Part shown: positions 53,235 to 62,885 of the stretch, in pieces
Layout: each line of letters opens with the position of its first letter
Numbering within the stretch: position 1 is the first letter of the stretch
Source of the DNA: Desulfuromonadaceae bacterium
GTDB taxonomy: Bacteria; Desulfobacterota; Desulfuromonadia; Geobacterales; Pseudopelobacteraceae
Assembly (NCBI GenBank): GCA_028687585.1
Contig: JAQTZV010000018.1
Location: 50,448-114,447 of the forward strand
Reading direction: 5' to 3'
Length of the DNA stretch: 64,000 bases
The notes under the pieces: generated by a model
Database searches by the model: none
What the model saw: only the letters and a program-made list of their open reading frames with translations
What the model was told of the DNA's origin: nothing
Program-made: the position numbers and the translations under genes

Positions 53235-54281
53235 ATGTTTTACCGAACTATTTTAGCGATGTTGATGACGGCGACTCTTTCGTTTCCACCCTTTGCCTCC
53301 GCCGCTGTTCCTTTCCAGGATGTTCTCGATGTTCCGGCAGCCAAGAGCGCGCTTGCCGCGCAATCCCTGTTCAACGGGGTTGCCCTGGCCGGTAAGCGCA
53401 TTGTCGGAGTCGGCCAGCGCGGCCATATCGTCTATTCGGACGATATGGGGAAAAACTGGATCCAGGCCAACGTGCCGGTCAGCTCCGACCTGACGGCAGT
53501 TTACTTCCCGACAGCGCAAAAAGGGTGGGCCGTGGGACATGACGGGGTGGTGCTGTTCAGCGGCGACAGTGGCGTCACCTGGAGCAAACAGTTCGACGGT
53601 CGCGCTGCGGCAAAGAGCATGGAGAGCAGCTACAAAGACGCTTCTTCAGCAAGTTTGATTGATGATGTCAAAAGATTTGTAGAGCAAGGTCCGGACAAGC
53701 CGTTTCTTGATGTCTGGTTTGAAAACGAAACAACCGGTTACATTGTCGGCGCATTCAGTATCATCTTTCGTACCACTGATGGCGGCAAGAGCTGGGCCCC
53801 CTGGTACGACAAGATCGACAACCCGAAACGCTTGCACCTGTACGCAGTCCGTCCGGTGGGCAACGAGCTGTTCATCACCGCCGAGCAGGGAATCGTTTTT
53901 AAATTTGATCCAAAATCGGAACGCTTCAAGGAAATCAAGACACCCTATGCCGGCACCTTTTTCGGGGTAACAGGAAAAGCGGGAGCGGTGGTTGCCTTTG
54001 GTATGCGCGGCAATGCATTTATCAGCCGGGATGGAGGCGCCAGGTGGCAGAAGGTTGAGACCGGGGTGCCGATGGGGTTGACCGGAGGCGCCGTGACCGA
54101 GGATGGGCAGATTGTGCTGGTGAGCCAGGGAGGACTCGTGCTCGTAAGTAATGATAACGGCGCAAGTTTCAGCAAGGTCAAGATTGAACACCCGGCTCCC
54201 GCATCCGCAGTCACCGCTCTTGACAAGAATACTCTTGCGCTGGCCGGACCGCGAGGCATGTCGGTACATTCGTTCAAGTAA
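53235..54281 (+). CDS. YCF48-like beta-propeller protein
   Basis: The 348-residue protein starts MFYRTILAMLMTATLSFPPFASA (signal peptide) at an ATG after GAGGAG. At least five Asp-box repeats are visible: YSDDMGKNW, SGDSGVTWSK, TTDGGKSWAPW, SRDGGARWQKV and SNDNGASFSKV, as in YCF48/BNR beta-propellers. This family occurs in DUF1302/DUF1329/RND operons and may help assemble or hold the transport complex in the periplasm. That role is inferred. Confidence 0.9.
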   Translation: MFYRTILAMLMTATLSFPPFASAAVPFQDVLDVPAAKSALAAQSLFNGVALAGKRIVGVGQRGHIVYSDDMGKNWIQANVPVSSDLTAVYFPTAQKGWAVGHDGVVLFSGDSGVTWSKQFDGRAAAKSMESSYKDASSASLIDDVKRFVEQGPDKPFLDVWFENETTGYIVGAFSIIFRTTDGGKSWAPWYDKIDNPKRLHLYAVRPVGNELFITAEQGIVFKFDPKSERFKEIKTPYAGTFFGVTGKAGAVVAFGMRGNAFISRDGGARWQKVETGVPMGLTGGAVTEDGQIVLVSQGGLVLVSNDNGASFSKVKIEHPAPASAVTALDKNTLALAGPRGMSVHSFK

Positions 54282-54291
54282 CTAAGGCAGA

Positions 54292-54369
54292 AGACTGAAG
54301 GCTATTGATGGAATTTTTGAGTTTGGTGATTGTGAAGGGTTTTCCCTGACACTCTTCAGCCTTCAGTCT
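54292..54369. repeat. Intergenic inverted repeat of 12-bp arms
   Basis: AGACTGAAGGCT (54292-54303) and AGCCTTCAGTCT (54358-54369) are perfect inverted arms with a 54-base middle. They sit in the 122-base gap between the YCF48-like and RND genes. This could be a small palindromic element or a large hairpin in the mRNA. Confidence 0.65.
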
Positions 54370-54403
54370 GACAACCTGCAGTAAAAACAGAGGGAGAGAA
54401 GAA

Positions 54404-56875
54404 ATGGCAGTGGGAACAGGAAAAATAGATGAAATGCCGGTCGTGAAGGATCTGCAGGATTTCAACCAAAAATCAGGCAATCTGCTGGAACGGTTGATCT
54501 TCAACAACCGGCTGGTAGTGATGGCCATATGCGTGGCCGTTACCTTGCTGCTCGGTTACCAGGCGACAAAGCTCGTCTTCAACGCAAGTTTTGAAAAGAT
54601 GCTCCCCCAGAGTCATCCCTATATCAAGAATTATCTTGCCAACAAGGAGGCCTTGAATGGCCTCGGCAACTCGATCCGGGTGGTGGTGGAAAATACCGGG
54701 GGGGACATCTTCGATCCGGCATATCTGGAAACACTGAAGCAGGTTAATGACGAACTCTTTCTTACTCCTGGAGTGGATCGCGCCTGGGTCAAGTCGGTAT
54801 GGTCACCGGCGGTACGCTGGACCGAAGTCACCGAGGAAGGCTTCGTGGGCGGGCCGGTCATGCCGGACAACTTTGACGGTTCGGAACAGAGCGTGGCACA
54901 GCTCAAGCAGAACATTGCCCGCGCCGGAATCGTCGGAAATCTTGTGGCCGCAAATTTCAAGTCGGCCATGATCCTTGTGCCGCTTCTGGACGTTGATCCC
55001 GGCACCGGCAAACGGATCGACTACAACGCATTCTCCAAACAGATCGAGGAAAACGTCCGGAAAAAAATCGAAGCTGCCGGCGCGGGCAAGGTTCGCATCC
55101 ATATCATCGGTTTCGCCAAGCTGGTCGGTGACCTGATAGACGGCCTGATGCAGGTGATGACCTACTTCGGAATCGCCGCCCTGATCGCTGCCATCGTCAT
55201 CTTCCTCTATACCCGCTGCATCCGGAGTACGTTGCTGGTAATTCTCTGCTCTGTGGTGGCCGTCATATGGCAGTTGGGACTTGTGGCCACCTTTGGCTTT
55301 GAAATGGATCCTTACTCCGTCCTGGTGCCGTTCCTGGTCTTCGCCATCGGGGTCTCTCACGGCGTCCAGAAGATGAACGGCATCATGCAGGACGTGGGGC
55401 GCGGCACCCATAAGCTGGTGGCGGCGCGCTATACCTTTCGCAGGTTGTTCCTGGCCGGCCTGACCGCACTGATGGCCGATGCGGTCGGTTTTGCGGTATT
55501 GATGCTGATCGACATCCCGGTGATCAAGGATCTGGCGATGACCGCTAGTATCGGCGTGGCCGGACTGGTGATCACCAACCTGCTGCTATTGCCGGTATTT
55601 CTCTCTTTCACCGGTGTCAGCCTTGCGGCCGCGAAACGGAGTCTCAAGGAGGAGAGTGAAGAGACCCACGGCAAAGGGATCGGAGCGCTCTGGAGCCTAC
55701 TGGACCACTTTACCGAGCGGCGCTGGGCAACCCGCGCGGTGGTCATCTCGCTGCTGCTGGCCGTTGCCGGTTTCGTGGTCAGCCTCAACCTGAAGATCGG
55801 CGATCTGGATCCCGGCGCGCCGGAACTGCGGCCCAACTCCCGCTACAACAAGGATAATGCCTTCATTACGGCAAACTACTCACTCTCCAGCGACCAGTTT
55901 GCCGTGATACTCAGGACGGAACAAGAGGGTTGTTTGAAATACGAGTCACTAATCGAGTCGGATCGTCTGGCTTGGGCGCTGCGGCAGGTGCCGGGGGTAC
56001 AGACCACGGTTTCCATGGCCGACTCGGTACGCATGGTGACGGCCGGCACCTACGAGGGAAGCCCCAAATGGTACACACTCAACCGCAACCAGAAGGTGCT
56101 TAACTTCGGTGGGCAACAGACCGTGGTAAATACCCCGGATATTGCCAATGCCGCGATCTCGGTCACTCCGGTAATCGCCTACCTCTCCGACCACAAGGCC
56201 GAGACTCTGGACCGGGTGCTGAATGTGGCGGAAGAGTTCGTTAAAAACCACAGCACCCCGGAACGTCAGTTCCTGCTGGCGGCCGGCAGTTCCGGGATCG
56301 AGGCCGCCACCAACATCGTGGTCAGGGAGGCCAACCGTACCATGCTGCTCTATGTGTACAGTGCGGTGATCATCCTATGCTTCATTACATTCCGCAACTG
56401 GCGCGCGGTAGTGGTTGCGGTGCTGCCGCTGGTCCTGACCTCGATCCTCTGCGAGGCGCTGATGGTAGCGCTCGGCATCGGCGTCAAGGTGGCCACCCTG
56501 CCGGTGATCGCCCTGGGGGTCGGGATAGGGGTCGATTACGCCCTGTATCTGTTGAGCATGCAGCTTACCTACCAGCGTCAAGGGCTGCCGCTGGGTGAAG
56601 CCTACAAGAAGGCGGTCCAGTTTACCGGCAAAGTAGTCGGTCTGGTAGGAATCACCCTGGCCGGCGGTGTTGTCACCTGGGTGCTGTCGCCAATCAAGTT
56701 CCAGGCCGATATGGGCATCCTGCTGACCTTCATGTTTCTCTGGAACATGATCGGAGCCCTGGTCCTGATCCCGGCTCTGTCACATTTCCTGCTCAAAAAG
56801 GAATATGTGGTGGTGGAGGAAACGGAGGAGGAGACACCTCTGGCGAAAGATGAAACGTGTGGTTGCGCAACGTAA
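54404..56875 (+). CDS. RND/MMPL family transporter
   Basis: The 823-residue inner-membrane protein has the RND layout: one helix (VVMAICVAVTLLLGYQATKLVF), a large periplasmic loop, a helix bundle (IAALIAAIVIFLYTRCIRSTLLVI...), a second loop and a second bundle (LYVYSAVIILCFITFRNWRAVVVAVLPLVLTSILCEALMVALGIGVKVATLPVIALGVGIGVDYALYLL). VGIGVDYALYL and VPFLVFAIGVSHGVQKMNG are typical of MMPL/hopanoid-type exporters. It ends in a short acidic tail with CGCAT. It is likely to move a hydrophobic compound between membranes, with DUF1302, DUF1329 and YCF48-like partners. Confidence 0.92.
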   Translation: MAVGTGKIDEMPVVKDLQDFNQKSGNLLERLIFNNRLVVMAICVAVTLLLGYQATKLVFNASFEKMLPQSHPYIKNYLANKEALNGLGNSIRVVVENTGGDIFDPAYLETLKQVNDELFLTPGVDRAWVKSVWSPAVRWTEVTEEGFVGGPVMPDNFDGSEQSVAQLKQNIARAGIVGNLVAANFKSAMILVPLLDVDPGTGKRIDYNAFSKQIEENVRKKIEAAGAGKVRIHIIGFAKLVGDLIDGLMQVMTYFGIAALIAAIVIFLYTRCIRSTLLVILCSVVAVIWQLGLVATFGFEMDPYSVLVPFLVFAIGVSHGVQKMNGIMQDVGRGTHKLVAARYTFRRLFLAGLTALMADAVGFAVLMLIDIPVIKDLAMTASIGVAGLVITNLLLLPVFLSFTGVSLAAAKRSLKEESEETHGKGIGALWSLLDHFTERRWATRAVVISLLLAVAGFVVSLNLKIGDLDPGAPELRPNSRYNKDNAFITANYSLSSDQFAVILRTEQEGCLKYESLIESDRLAWALRQVPGVQTTVSMADSVRMVTAGTYEGSPKWYTLNRNQKVLNFGGQQTVVNTPDIANAAISVTPVIAYLSDHKAETLDRVLNVAEEFVKNHSTPERQFLLAAGSSGIEAATNIVVREANRTMLLYVYSAVIILCFITFRNWRAVVVAVLPLVLTSILCEALMVALGIGVKVATLPVIALGVGIGVDYALYLLSMQLTYQRQGLPLGEAYKKAVQFTGKVVGLVGITLAGGVVTWVLSPIKFQADMGILLTFMFLWNMIGALVLIPALSHFLLKKEYVVVEETEEETPLAKDETCGCAT

Positions 56876-56907
56876 CAATCAAAAAAACTTTCAGAGGAGA
56901 ATGCACC

Positions 56908-58356
56908 ATGGATTTACAAGAGTACAAGTTATTTATTGGCGGTCAATGGATACCTTCATCGACTGGCAATGTGGTTGACGACATCAATCCGGCGACCGGG
57001 GCGGTCTATGCCAGGGTACATCAAGCGAGTGCGGATGATATTGAAGCGGCTATTGCCGCTGCCTACACTGCAAAGGATGCCTGGGGGAAAACTCCTCCGG
57101 CGTTCAGGGAAGGCATTTTGATAAAGGCCGCCGCTATTCTTGAGGAGCGCTTCACCGAATTTGCCGATGTGCTTATCGATGAAGGTGGCGGCACATTCGG
57201 CAAGGCGATGTTTGAGGTTTCTGTTGTCGTTACCACGCTGCGCAGCGCCGCCGGTGAGTGCCGCCGCATTTTTGGCGAGACCATCCCTTCCGACTCCCCT
57301 GGGGTATTCTCCATGACAGTGCGTCAGCCGCTTGGAGTTATCGCAGGGATTGCGCCCTTCAACTTTCCATTTGTACTGGCAATGAACAAGGTCTGTCTGG
57401 CGCTTGCCGCCGGCAACACATTTGTCCTTAAGCCCGCCTCGCCTACCCCGGTTATCGGACTCAAAATCGCTGAGCTTTTTGAAGCGGCCGGACTGCCGCA
57501 TGGCGTTCTGAACGTCATTCCGGTCAAAGGGAGTATCCTCGGAGACCGGCTGGTTGTCGATCCTCGCATCCGCATGGTGACCTTTACCGGATCAACCGAT
57601 GTCGGCAAACAGTTGGCTGAGGTTGCAGGGCGTCACCAAAAGAAGATCACCCTTGAAATGGGGGGCAAAAGCCCCATGATAGTACTTAAGGACGCGGATC
57701 TGGATTACGCCGTGGATGCAGCCGTATTCGGAATTTTCCTGCACCAGGGGCAGGTCTGCATGGTCAACTCGCGCCTGATCGTGGAAGCCGGCATCTATGA
57801 CCGCTTCTGCGAAAAACTTGCCGCAAAAGTCAAAACCCTTAAAGTTGGTAATCCGCATGAGCCCGATACGGTTATCGGTCCTCTGGTTGAAAGCAAGCAA
57901 TGCCCGTTTATCAAGGGACAGGTGGATGATGCCGTATCGGATGGGGCACGTTTGCTGTACGGCGGTAATTATGATGGCGCTTTCTTTCAGCCGACAATCG
58001 TTGCCGATGTAACCGAAAAAATGCGGATTTTTGATGAAGAGAGTTTCGGCCCGGTTGTCTGTGTCGTTAAGGCCGCCGACAGCGAGGATGCGCTGGCAAT
58101 TGCCAACAACTCTTCCTTTGGACTCTCCTCGGCAATAATGACCAACGACCTTCAGAAGGCGTTCGATCTCTCTTTGCGGCTTGAGGCGGGCATGGTGCAC
58201 ATCAATAACTGCACCATATGCGCCGAGCCGCACGTTCCCTTTGGCGGAATCAAGGAGAGCGGGGTCGGTCGGGAGGGGGGGCATTATTCGATAGAGGAGA
58301 TGACCGAAGTAAAGTGGATCACCGTTCAACTGGGTAAGAGACAGTTTCCGTTTTAG
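56908..58356 (+). CDS. NAD(P)-dependent aldehyde dehydrogenase (benzaldehyde-dehydrogenase-like)
   Basis: The protein of 482 residues has the ALDH catalytic residues Glu250 (LEMGGKSP) and Cys284 (GQVCMVNSR), and the cofactor motif FTGSTDVGKQLA. NFPFVLAMNKVCLALAAGNTFVLKP is also typical. The ATG at 56908 follows AGAGGAG; the ORF-track start overlaps the RND gene. With the alcohol dehydrogenase just downstream (24 bases) it would oxidise alcohol to aldehyde to acid. Similarity to XylC-type aromatic aldehyde dehydrogenases is inferred from context and the V4R regulator. Confidence 0.92.
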   Translation: MDLQEYKLFIGGQWIPSSTGNVVDDINPATGAVYARVHQASADDIEAAIAAAYTAKDAWGKTPPAFREGILIKAAAILEERFTEFADVLIDEGGGTFGKAMFEVSVVVTTLRSAAGECRRIFGETIPSDSPGVFSMTVRQPLGVIAGIAPFNFPFVLAMNKVCLALAAGNTFVLKPASPTPVIGLKIAELFEAAGLPHGVLNVIPVKGSILGDRLVVDPRIRMVTFTGSTDVGKQLAEVAGRHQKKITLEMGGKSPMIVLKDADLDYAVDAAVFGIFLHQGQVCMVNSRLIVEAGIYDRFCEKLAAKVKTLKVGNPHEPDTVIGPLVESKQCPFIKGQVDDAVSDGARLLYGGNYDGAFFQPTIVADVTEKMRIFDEESFGPVVCVVKAADSEDALAIANNSSFGLSSAIMTNDLQKAFDLSLRLEAGMVHINNCTICAEPHVPFGGIKESGVGREGGHYSIEEMTEVKWITVQLGKRQFPF

Positions 58357-58380
58357 TTCACTAAATTAAGGAGATAACAA

Positions 58381-59481
58381 ATGAAAATTACCGCTGCAGT
58401 GGCGCGGACGATCCACGCCCCCCTTACTATGGAAACACTAGACATCGAAGCACCGCGCGATGACGAAATTCTGGTTCGAGTCGTGGCAACCGGCGTCTGC
58501 CACACCGACCTGGTCGTCCGCGACGGCCTTCTGCCAACTCCCCAACCTGTGGTACTGGGGCATGAAGGGGCAGGAATCGTCATGAAAGTCGGGCGCTCGG
58601 TGCGCAAAGTAACCCCCGGCGATCATGTGGTCATGACATTCAACTCCTGTGGTGCCTGTCCGAGCTGTGCCGACCATGAGCCATCCTACTGCTATGAGTT
58701 CTTTCCGCGAAACTTCTTCGCCGTTCGCCCGGACGGCACCAGTGCTCTCTCGCGAGATGGCGAGCTGATCCATGGCAACTTCTTCGGCCAATCCTCCTTC
58801 GCCACTCATGCCATCTGTCACGAAGCAAATGTGGTCAAAGTGCCGAATGACGCTCCCCTTGAAATATTAGGGCCGCTCGCCTGCGGCGTACAGACCGGCG
58901 CCGGCGCGGTTATGAACGCGCTGAAGGTGACGGCGGGAAAATCATTTGCCGTCTTCGGCACCGGCTCGGTCGGGCTCTCGGCCGTGATGGCCGCCAAGGT
59001 GGCCGGCGCCACAACAATTATCGCCGTGGATACAAACGACGAACGTCTCGCCTTTGCCCGTGGGGTCGGAGCCACCCACACAGTAAACCCGAAGAGAGCC
59101 AACGCAACCGACGAGATCCTGGCGGTGACCAGCGCGGGCGTGGACTTTGCCCTGGATACGACCGGCCTTACCGAGGTTATTCGCGGCGCCGTGCTCAGCC
59201 TGGCGCCGCGCGGCGTCTGCGGCATTCTGGGGGCATCGCCGATGGGGAGCGAAATCAACCTCGACGAGGTGCATTTTATGAGTGGCGGCCGCCGCCTGAT
59301 CGGTATCGTCGAAGGCTCGTCAAACCCTGACGAGTTCATACCGATTTTGGTGGATCTGCATACCAGAGGCCTTTTCCCGTTCGACCGGATGATCAGCTTC
59401 TACCCCTTCGACAAGATCAACGAGGCCATTGCCGATTCGGAAAACGGTCGGACGATCAAACCCATTGTTCGCATGGGATAA
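58381..59481 (+). CDS. Zinc-dependent alcohol dehydrogenase (benzyl-alcohol-dehydrogenase-like)
   Basis: The 366-residue MDR protein has all zinc ligands: catalytic Cys40 (GVCHTDL), His61-Glu62 (GHEGAG) and the Cys of GPLACGVQTG, and structural Cys90, 93, 96 and 104 (CGACPSCADHEPSYC). The NAD motif is FGTGSVGLSAVMAAKVAG. Among MDR enzymes the sequence resembles aryl-alcohol dehydrogenases such as XylB. A GGAG site precedes the ATG. It makes the aldehyde for the adjacent dehydrogenase. Confidence 0.93.
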   Translation: MKITAAVARTIHAPLTMETLDIEAPRDDEILVRVVATGVCHTDLVVRDGLLPTPQPVVLGHEGAGIVMKVGRSVRKVTPGDHVVMTFNSCGACPSCADHEPSYCYEFFPRNFFAVRPDGTSALSRDGELIHGNFFGQSSFATHAICHEANVVKVPNDAPLEILGPLACGVQTGAGAVMNALKVTAGKSFAVFGTGSVGLSAVMAAKVAGATTIIAVDTNDERLAFARGVGATHTVNPKRANATDEILAVTSAGVDFALDTTGLTEVIRGAVLSLAPRGVCGILGASPMGSEINLDEVHFMSGGRRLIGIVEGSSNPDEFIPILVDLHTRGLFPFDRMISFYPFDKINEAIADSENGRTIKPIVRMG

Positions 59482-59551
59482 CTGTTGGATCGGCATTTAC
59501 AGAACGAATGTTGCTTTATCAGAAGGTGTCATTTTTTGCAGAGGTGTCAAC

Positions 59552-60826
59552 ATGAGCAGTGTGGGAAAAAAAGGATTCTTCAGATATGAGAATTTTATCG
59601 TTATTGTGATGTTCATGGCCTATGGATTGATCATGATGGATAGACTTACTCTCGCGTTTCTGTTTCCATTTTTAGGACCTGAGCTTCATATGGACGGGAA
59701 ACAGTTCGGCCTGGCGATGTCGGTTCTCGGAATCTGCTGGGCGGTATCAAGCTATGTTTTCGGCAGCATATCGGATTTTGTCGGTGGTAAAAAGTGGATA
59801 TTCATAATATCGACGTTTGTTTTCTCACTGGCGTCCGTTTTCACCGGTATGTCCCATCTGTTTTTATTCCTGTTATTGACAAGAGCCGTTATGGGCATTG
59901 CCGAGGGTCCTGCTATTGGCTTGACGCAGGTGTTTACCGCTGCAAACTCCTCGAATGAAAGAAGAGGGCTGAATATGGGCATCGTTCAGAGCGCTTCCCT
60001 GCTGGTCGGAACTTCGCTCGCACCGATGCTTGTTATATCGGTTACCATGGCATATGGCTGGAGATCCGCTTTCAGCTTTGTTGCCATTCCCGGCATTATC
60101 CTTGCGCTTGTATGTGTGAAATACCTCAAGGAACCGGTTATGACGACTAAAGGTCATGCCGGGCAGACACACCAGAAGATTACCATGGCCGATTATGCCG
60201 TTGTATTCAAACAGAGGAATACCTGGGTATGCCTCATTACTGTAGTCGGGATGATGACATGGTATCTCACCAGCAATATGTTCTTCACTTCATTCTTTAT
60301 TAACGTAAAACATTTCTCTGCGGGACAGGTTGCAATATTGATGGGTATTCTGGGATTTGCCAGTTTCCTGTCACAGTGGTCGATATCTGCGATATCGGAT
60401 CGTTTCGGCCGCAAACCTGTCATGGCGATATCCGGATTTATTACTGTTGTTGCGGTATTTGCATTACTTCAAATATCTGATTTTACGGTGGCGTGTGTTG
60501 TAGGAGGACTTCTGTACCTGGGAACAGGGTTCCCGCCGTTGATGATGGCAATTATTCCTTCGGAATCGGTGCCACGGCCGCTTATTGCTACGGCTATAGG
60601 ATTGATTATCATGGGTGGCGAGGTAATAGGTGGCGTTCTGGTTCCGACTTTTGCAGGCATTATGGCTGACAAATTCGGTCTTGCCGCACCCGTCTGGATT
60701 TCAATGTCGGGAGCTGCGCTTGTGTTTGTGTTCTCCTTTGCATTAAAGGAATCCGCACCGCAGAAACTCGAACAGATGGGCCTTGTTAATGAGTTTCTGG
60801 AAGAGGCTGCTCCGGAAGCTGCCTGA
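59552..60826 (+). CDS. MFS transporter (aromatic-acid/organic-anion type)
   Basis: The 424-residue protein has 12 predicted helices. It starts MSSVGKKGFFRYENFIVIVMFMAYGLIMMDRLTLAFLFPFLGPEL; the ATG at 59552 follows AGAGG. FGSISDFVGGKKWIFIIS is the MFS loop 2-3 motif (usually GxxxDRxGR) and AISDRFGRKPVMAISG its repeat. Members of this branch carry organic anions, including aromatic acids. It is the last gene of the sigma-54 operon and may import or export the acid or its precursor. Confidence 0.88.
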   Translation: MSSVGKKGFFRYENFIVIVMFMAYGLIMMDRLTLAFLFPFLGPELHMDGKQFGLAMSVLGICWAVSSYVFGSISDFVGGKKWIFIISTFVFSLASVFTGMSHLFLFLLLTRAVMGIAEGPAIGLTQVFTAANSSNERRGLNMGIVQSASLLVGTSLAPMLVISVTMAYGWRSAFSFVAIPGIILALVCVKYLKEPVMTTKGHAGQTHQKITMADYAVVFKQRNTWVCLITVVGMMTWYLTSNMFFTSFFINVKHFSAGQVAILMGILGFASFLSQWSISAISDRFGRKPVMAISGFITVVAVFALLQISDFTVACVVGGLLYLGTGFPPLMMAIIPSESVPRPLIATAIGLIIMGGEVIGGVLVPTFAGIMADKFGLAAPVWISMSGAALVFVFSFALKESAPQKLEQMGLVNEFLEEAAPEAA

Positions 60827-60848
60827 TTATGGGTAGTACGGAATCACA

Positions 60849-61073
60849 TTATTGCGGGGGATCGGGGGCAGTTGAGTGTTGTGGAACGGCTGTTGTCACA
60901 GAATCTGCCAATGCCCGTTCCCTGGCGCTTTTCAGCGCCTTGCGCCGCTGCCTTCCGCCAAGAAACGTCTCTTCGATGATAATAGCGATAAAGCAGATGA
61001 CGAACAGGGTAAAAATAATCCCCAACACCACGCGCATGCTTGCGCCGATACTGAAAAGATGTTCATAGGTCAT
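60849..61073 (-). CDS. Small single-helix membrane protein
   Basis: The 74-residue protein has one strong hydrophobic helix (MRVVLGIIFTLFVICFIAIIIEETFL) followed by a basic, Ala-rich tail. Its ATG overlaps the stop of hemY by four bases (ATGA), so it is coupled to hemY. I do not recognise a family; a role with heme synthesis or membrane anchoring is only suggested by position. Confidence 0.65.
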   Translation of the reverse strand: MTYEHLFSIGASMRVVLGIIFTLFVICFIAIIIEETFLGGRQRRKALKSARERALADSVTTAVPQHSTAPDPPQ

Positions 61074-62470
61074 TGCAGTGCCTCATCCGCCGCCCGTTCG
61101 GCCGCGGCGACACAGTCATTCAGGCCGATACCTCGGTAGGAATTGCCGGTCAGGATCAGCCCCGGATGTGCGCGGAGCAACTCCGCCAACTTTTGCAAGC
61201 GTGCGCCGTGCCCGACAATGTACTGCGGGATGGCCTGCGGATGCCGGAATATCCGGACAAATTCCGGGGCAGAGTCAATCCCCATGGTCATCTTCAAATC
61301 CTGCCTGACCCGTGCGACTACTTCATCATCACTCAGCGTGACGTATTGGGGAAAGCAGGCGCCACCCATCATGCTGCGCAGCAGCACGTTATTCTCCGCA
61401 GCCCGATTTTCAAACATGCTTGAATCCCATAGAGTTCCCAGGGTGTTACGCCCCTCCTTTTTCGGAATCAGATAGCCGAATCCGTCCAGAGAACGTTTGA
61501 TCTGCTCACGGCGGTAGCCGAAACAGACGACCGTCATGCTGGCGTATGGAATCTGCCGCAGAACCGCAGATATACTGTCATCCAGAGAAGTCAGCATCTC
61601 TGCCGCCGCAAAGGCCGGTGACGCCATAATAACCTGATCCGCCTCATACCTCGTGCCGTCACTGTCCTTCACCTGATAGCGCTCCCCCTCGTCTCTCTGC
61701 ACGGCAGTAACGGTAACTCCTGTCTTCACAATCCCGCCCAGCGACGCGGCAAGAGCATCAGAGAGATACTGAATCCCTTCCCGGAACGACGTGAGCACCC
61801 CCCCCGGACCGGCAGCGCTGGAGACAACCTTGCCGTCGGCAATATCCTTTTTCTTCTTTTTCCCCAGCATGATCATTGCCCTGATCAACCCGCCGTATTC
61901 CCGCTCCAATTCGGCAATGCGCGGAAAACAGGACTCCAGCGACATGGTTTCCGGATCGCCGGCAAAAATGCCGGAGACCATCGGTGCGATCAGTTTGTCC
62001 AGCGCCTCCCCACCCAAACGGCGCCGCCCGAAGTCAGCGAGGGTTTCATCGACACCGGCCGGTGCAGAGGTGATAAACGGGGTCGGCTCCAATGCCAGCC
62101 GCAGCTTGCCCGGCCAGGAGATCAAACGGCTCGTGAGGAAGGTCGGGGCGCCATCCGGCAACTGATGCAGTTCACCTCCCGAATAGATGAAGCGTTTGCG
62201 GGCGTTGTCGTTGCTGCGGTGCAGGTTCCCTTCTACGCCGATGGCCCGGCAGAGATCCAGCGTCTGCGGCTTGCTGTCCAGAAAACCGTTCGGTCCCCAT
62301 TCACAGGTATAGCCCTCCGTCTTGATGCTCCGAATTTTCCCGCCTGCCCGATCTTCCTTCTCCAGCAGGGTGATCTCAAGCTCTTTTCCGGCTGATAACG
62401 CCTTGGAACGGAGCAGCCAGGCAGTTGCCAGGCCGGATATACCGCCGCCGATGATGATGATTTTTTTCAT
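61070..62470 (-). CDS. hemY: Protoporphyrinogen/coproporphyrinogen oxidase, FAD-dependent
   Basis: The protein of 466 residues starts MKKIIIIGGGISGLATAWLLRSKALSAGKELEITLLEKEDRAGGKIRS, an FAD-binding motif of the amine oxidase/HemY family. GPNGFLDSKPQTLDLCRAIG and the C-terminal LILTGNSYRGIGLNDCVAAAERAADEAL are HemY signatures. The ATG at 62470 has AAGGAA upstream; the ORF-track extension is not supported. It oxidises a porphyrinogen in heme synthesis. Oxygen-independent electron acceptors would be needed in an anaerobe. Confidence 0.93.
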   Translation of the reverse strand: MKKIIIIGGGISGLATAWLLRSKALSAGKELEITLLEKEDRAGGKIRSIKTEGYTCEWGPNGFLDSKPQTLDLCRAIGVEGNLHRSNDNARKRFIYSGGELHQLPDGAPTFLTSRLISWPGKLRLALEPTPFITSAPAGVDETLADFGRRRLGGEALDKLIAPMVSGIFAGDPETMSLESCFPRIAELEREYGGLIRAMIMLGKKKKKDIADGKVVSSAAGPGGVLTSFREGIQYLSDALAASLGGIVKTGVTVTAVQRDEGERYQVKDSDGTRYEADQVIMASPAFAAAEMLTSLDDSISAVLRQIPYASMTVVCFGYRREQIKRSLDGFGYLIPKKEGRNTLGTLWDSSMFENRAAENNVLLRSMMGGACFPQYVTLSDDEVVARVRQDLKMTMGIDSAPEFVRIFRHPQAIPQYIVGHGARLQKLAELLRAHPGLILTGNSYRGIGLNDCVAAAERAADEALQ

Positions 62471-62885
62471 ATCTGTGAATTCCTTTCTTTGTGGGGAGCG
62501 GAACTGACCCGTTACTGCGGGGCCAAGGTATGCTTCAGCAGGAATGTACCGCGCGGCGAGGTTTGGTGCAAGAAGTTTGGTGAGAATGTCAGTTTCAGTG
62601 CCGGTCACCGATCTCTTTACGTCGTGCGCCGCTATGGTATACCGTTGAGGTTGCGTCTCTCTGCACTGTCCCTTCAGGTTGACAACAAGCGCATGCAGCT
62701 GTTATGGTGGCCGCATGTACAAACCAACCTTCAGCATATTACCCCCACCACCCGCCACACTAGCCTAGCAGGGCAGTCTGGTTTTCTGTTCACTCCCCGT
62801 TCGCCTGATCGCGTTCTCACTTGAATTGTGCCGTTCTGCCCTCATCTCGAATTACGATGTTCATTCTTGAGGTCAAGGAGGCGTT
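62471..62885. other. Intergenic gap without a supported gene
   Basis: This 415-base stretch between the divergent hemY and EamA genes holds only unconvincing open frames. No repeat, operator or clear promoter was seen. AGGAGG at its right end is the ribosome site of the next gene. Confidence 0.6.
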
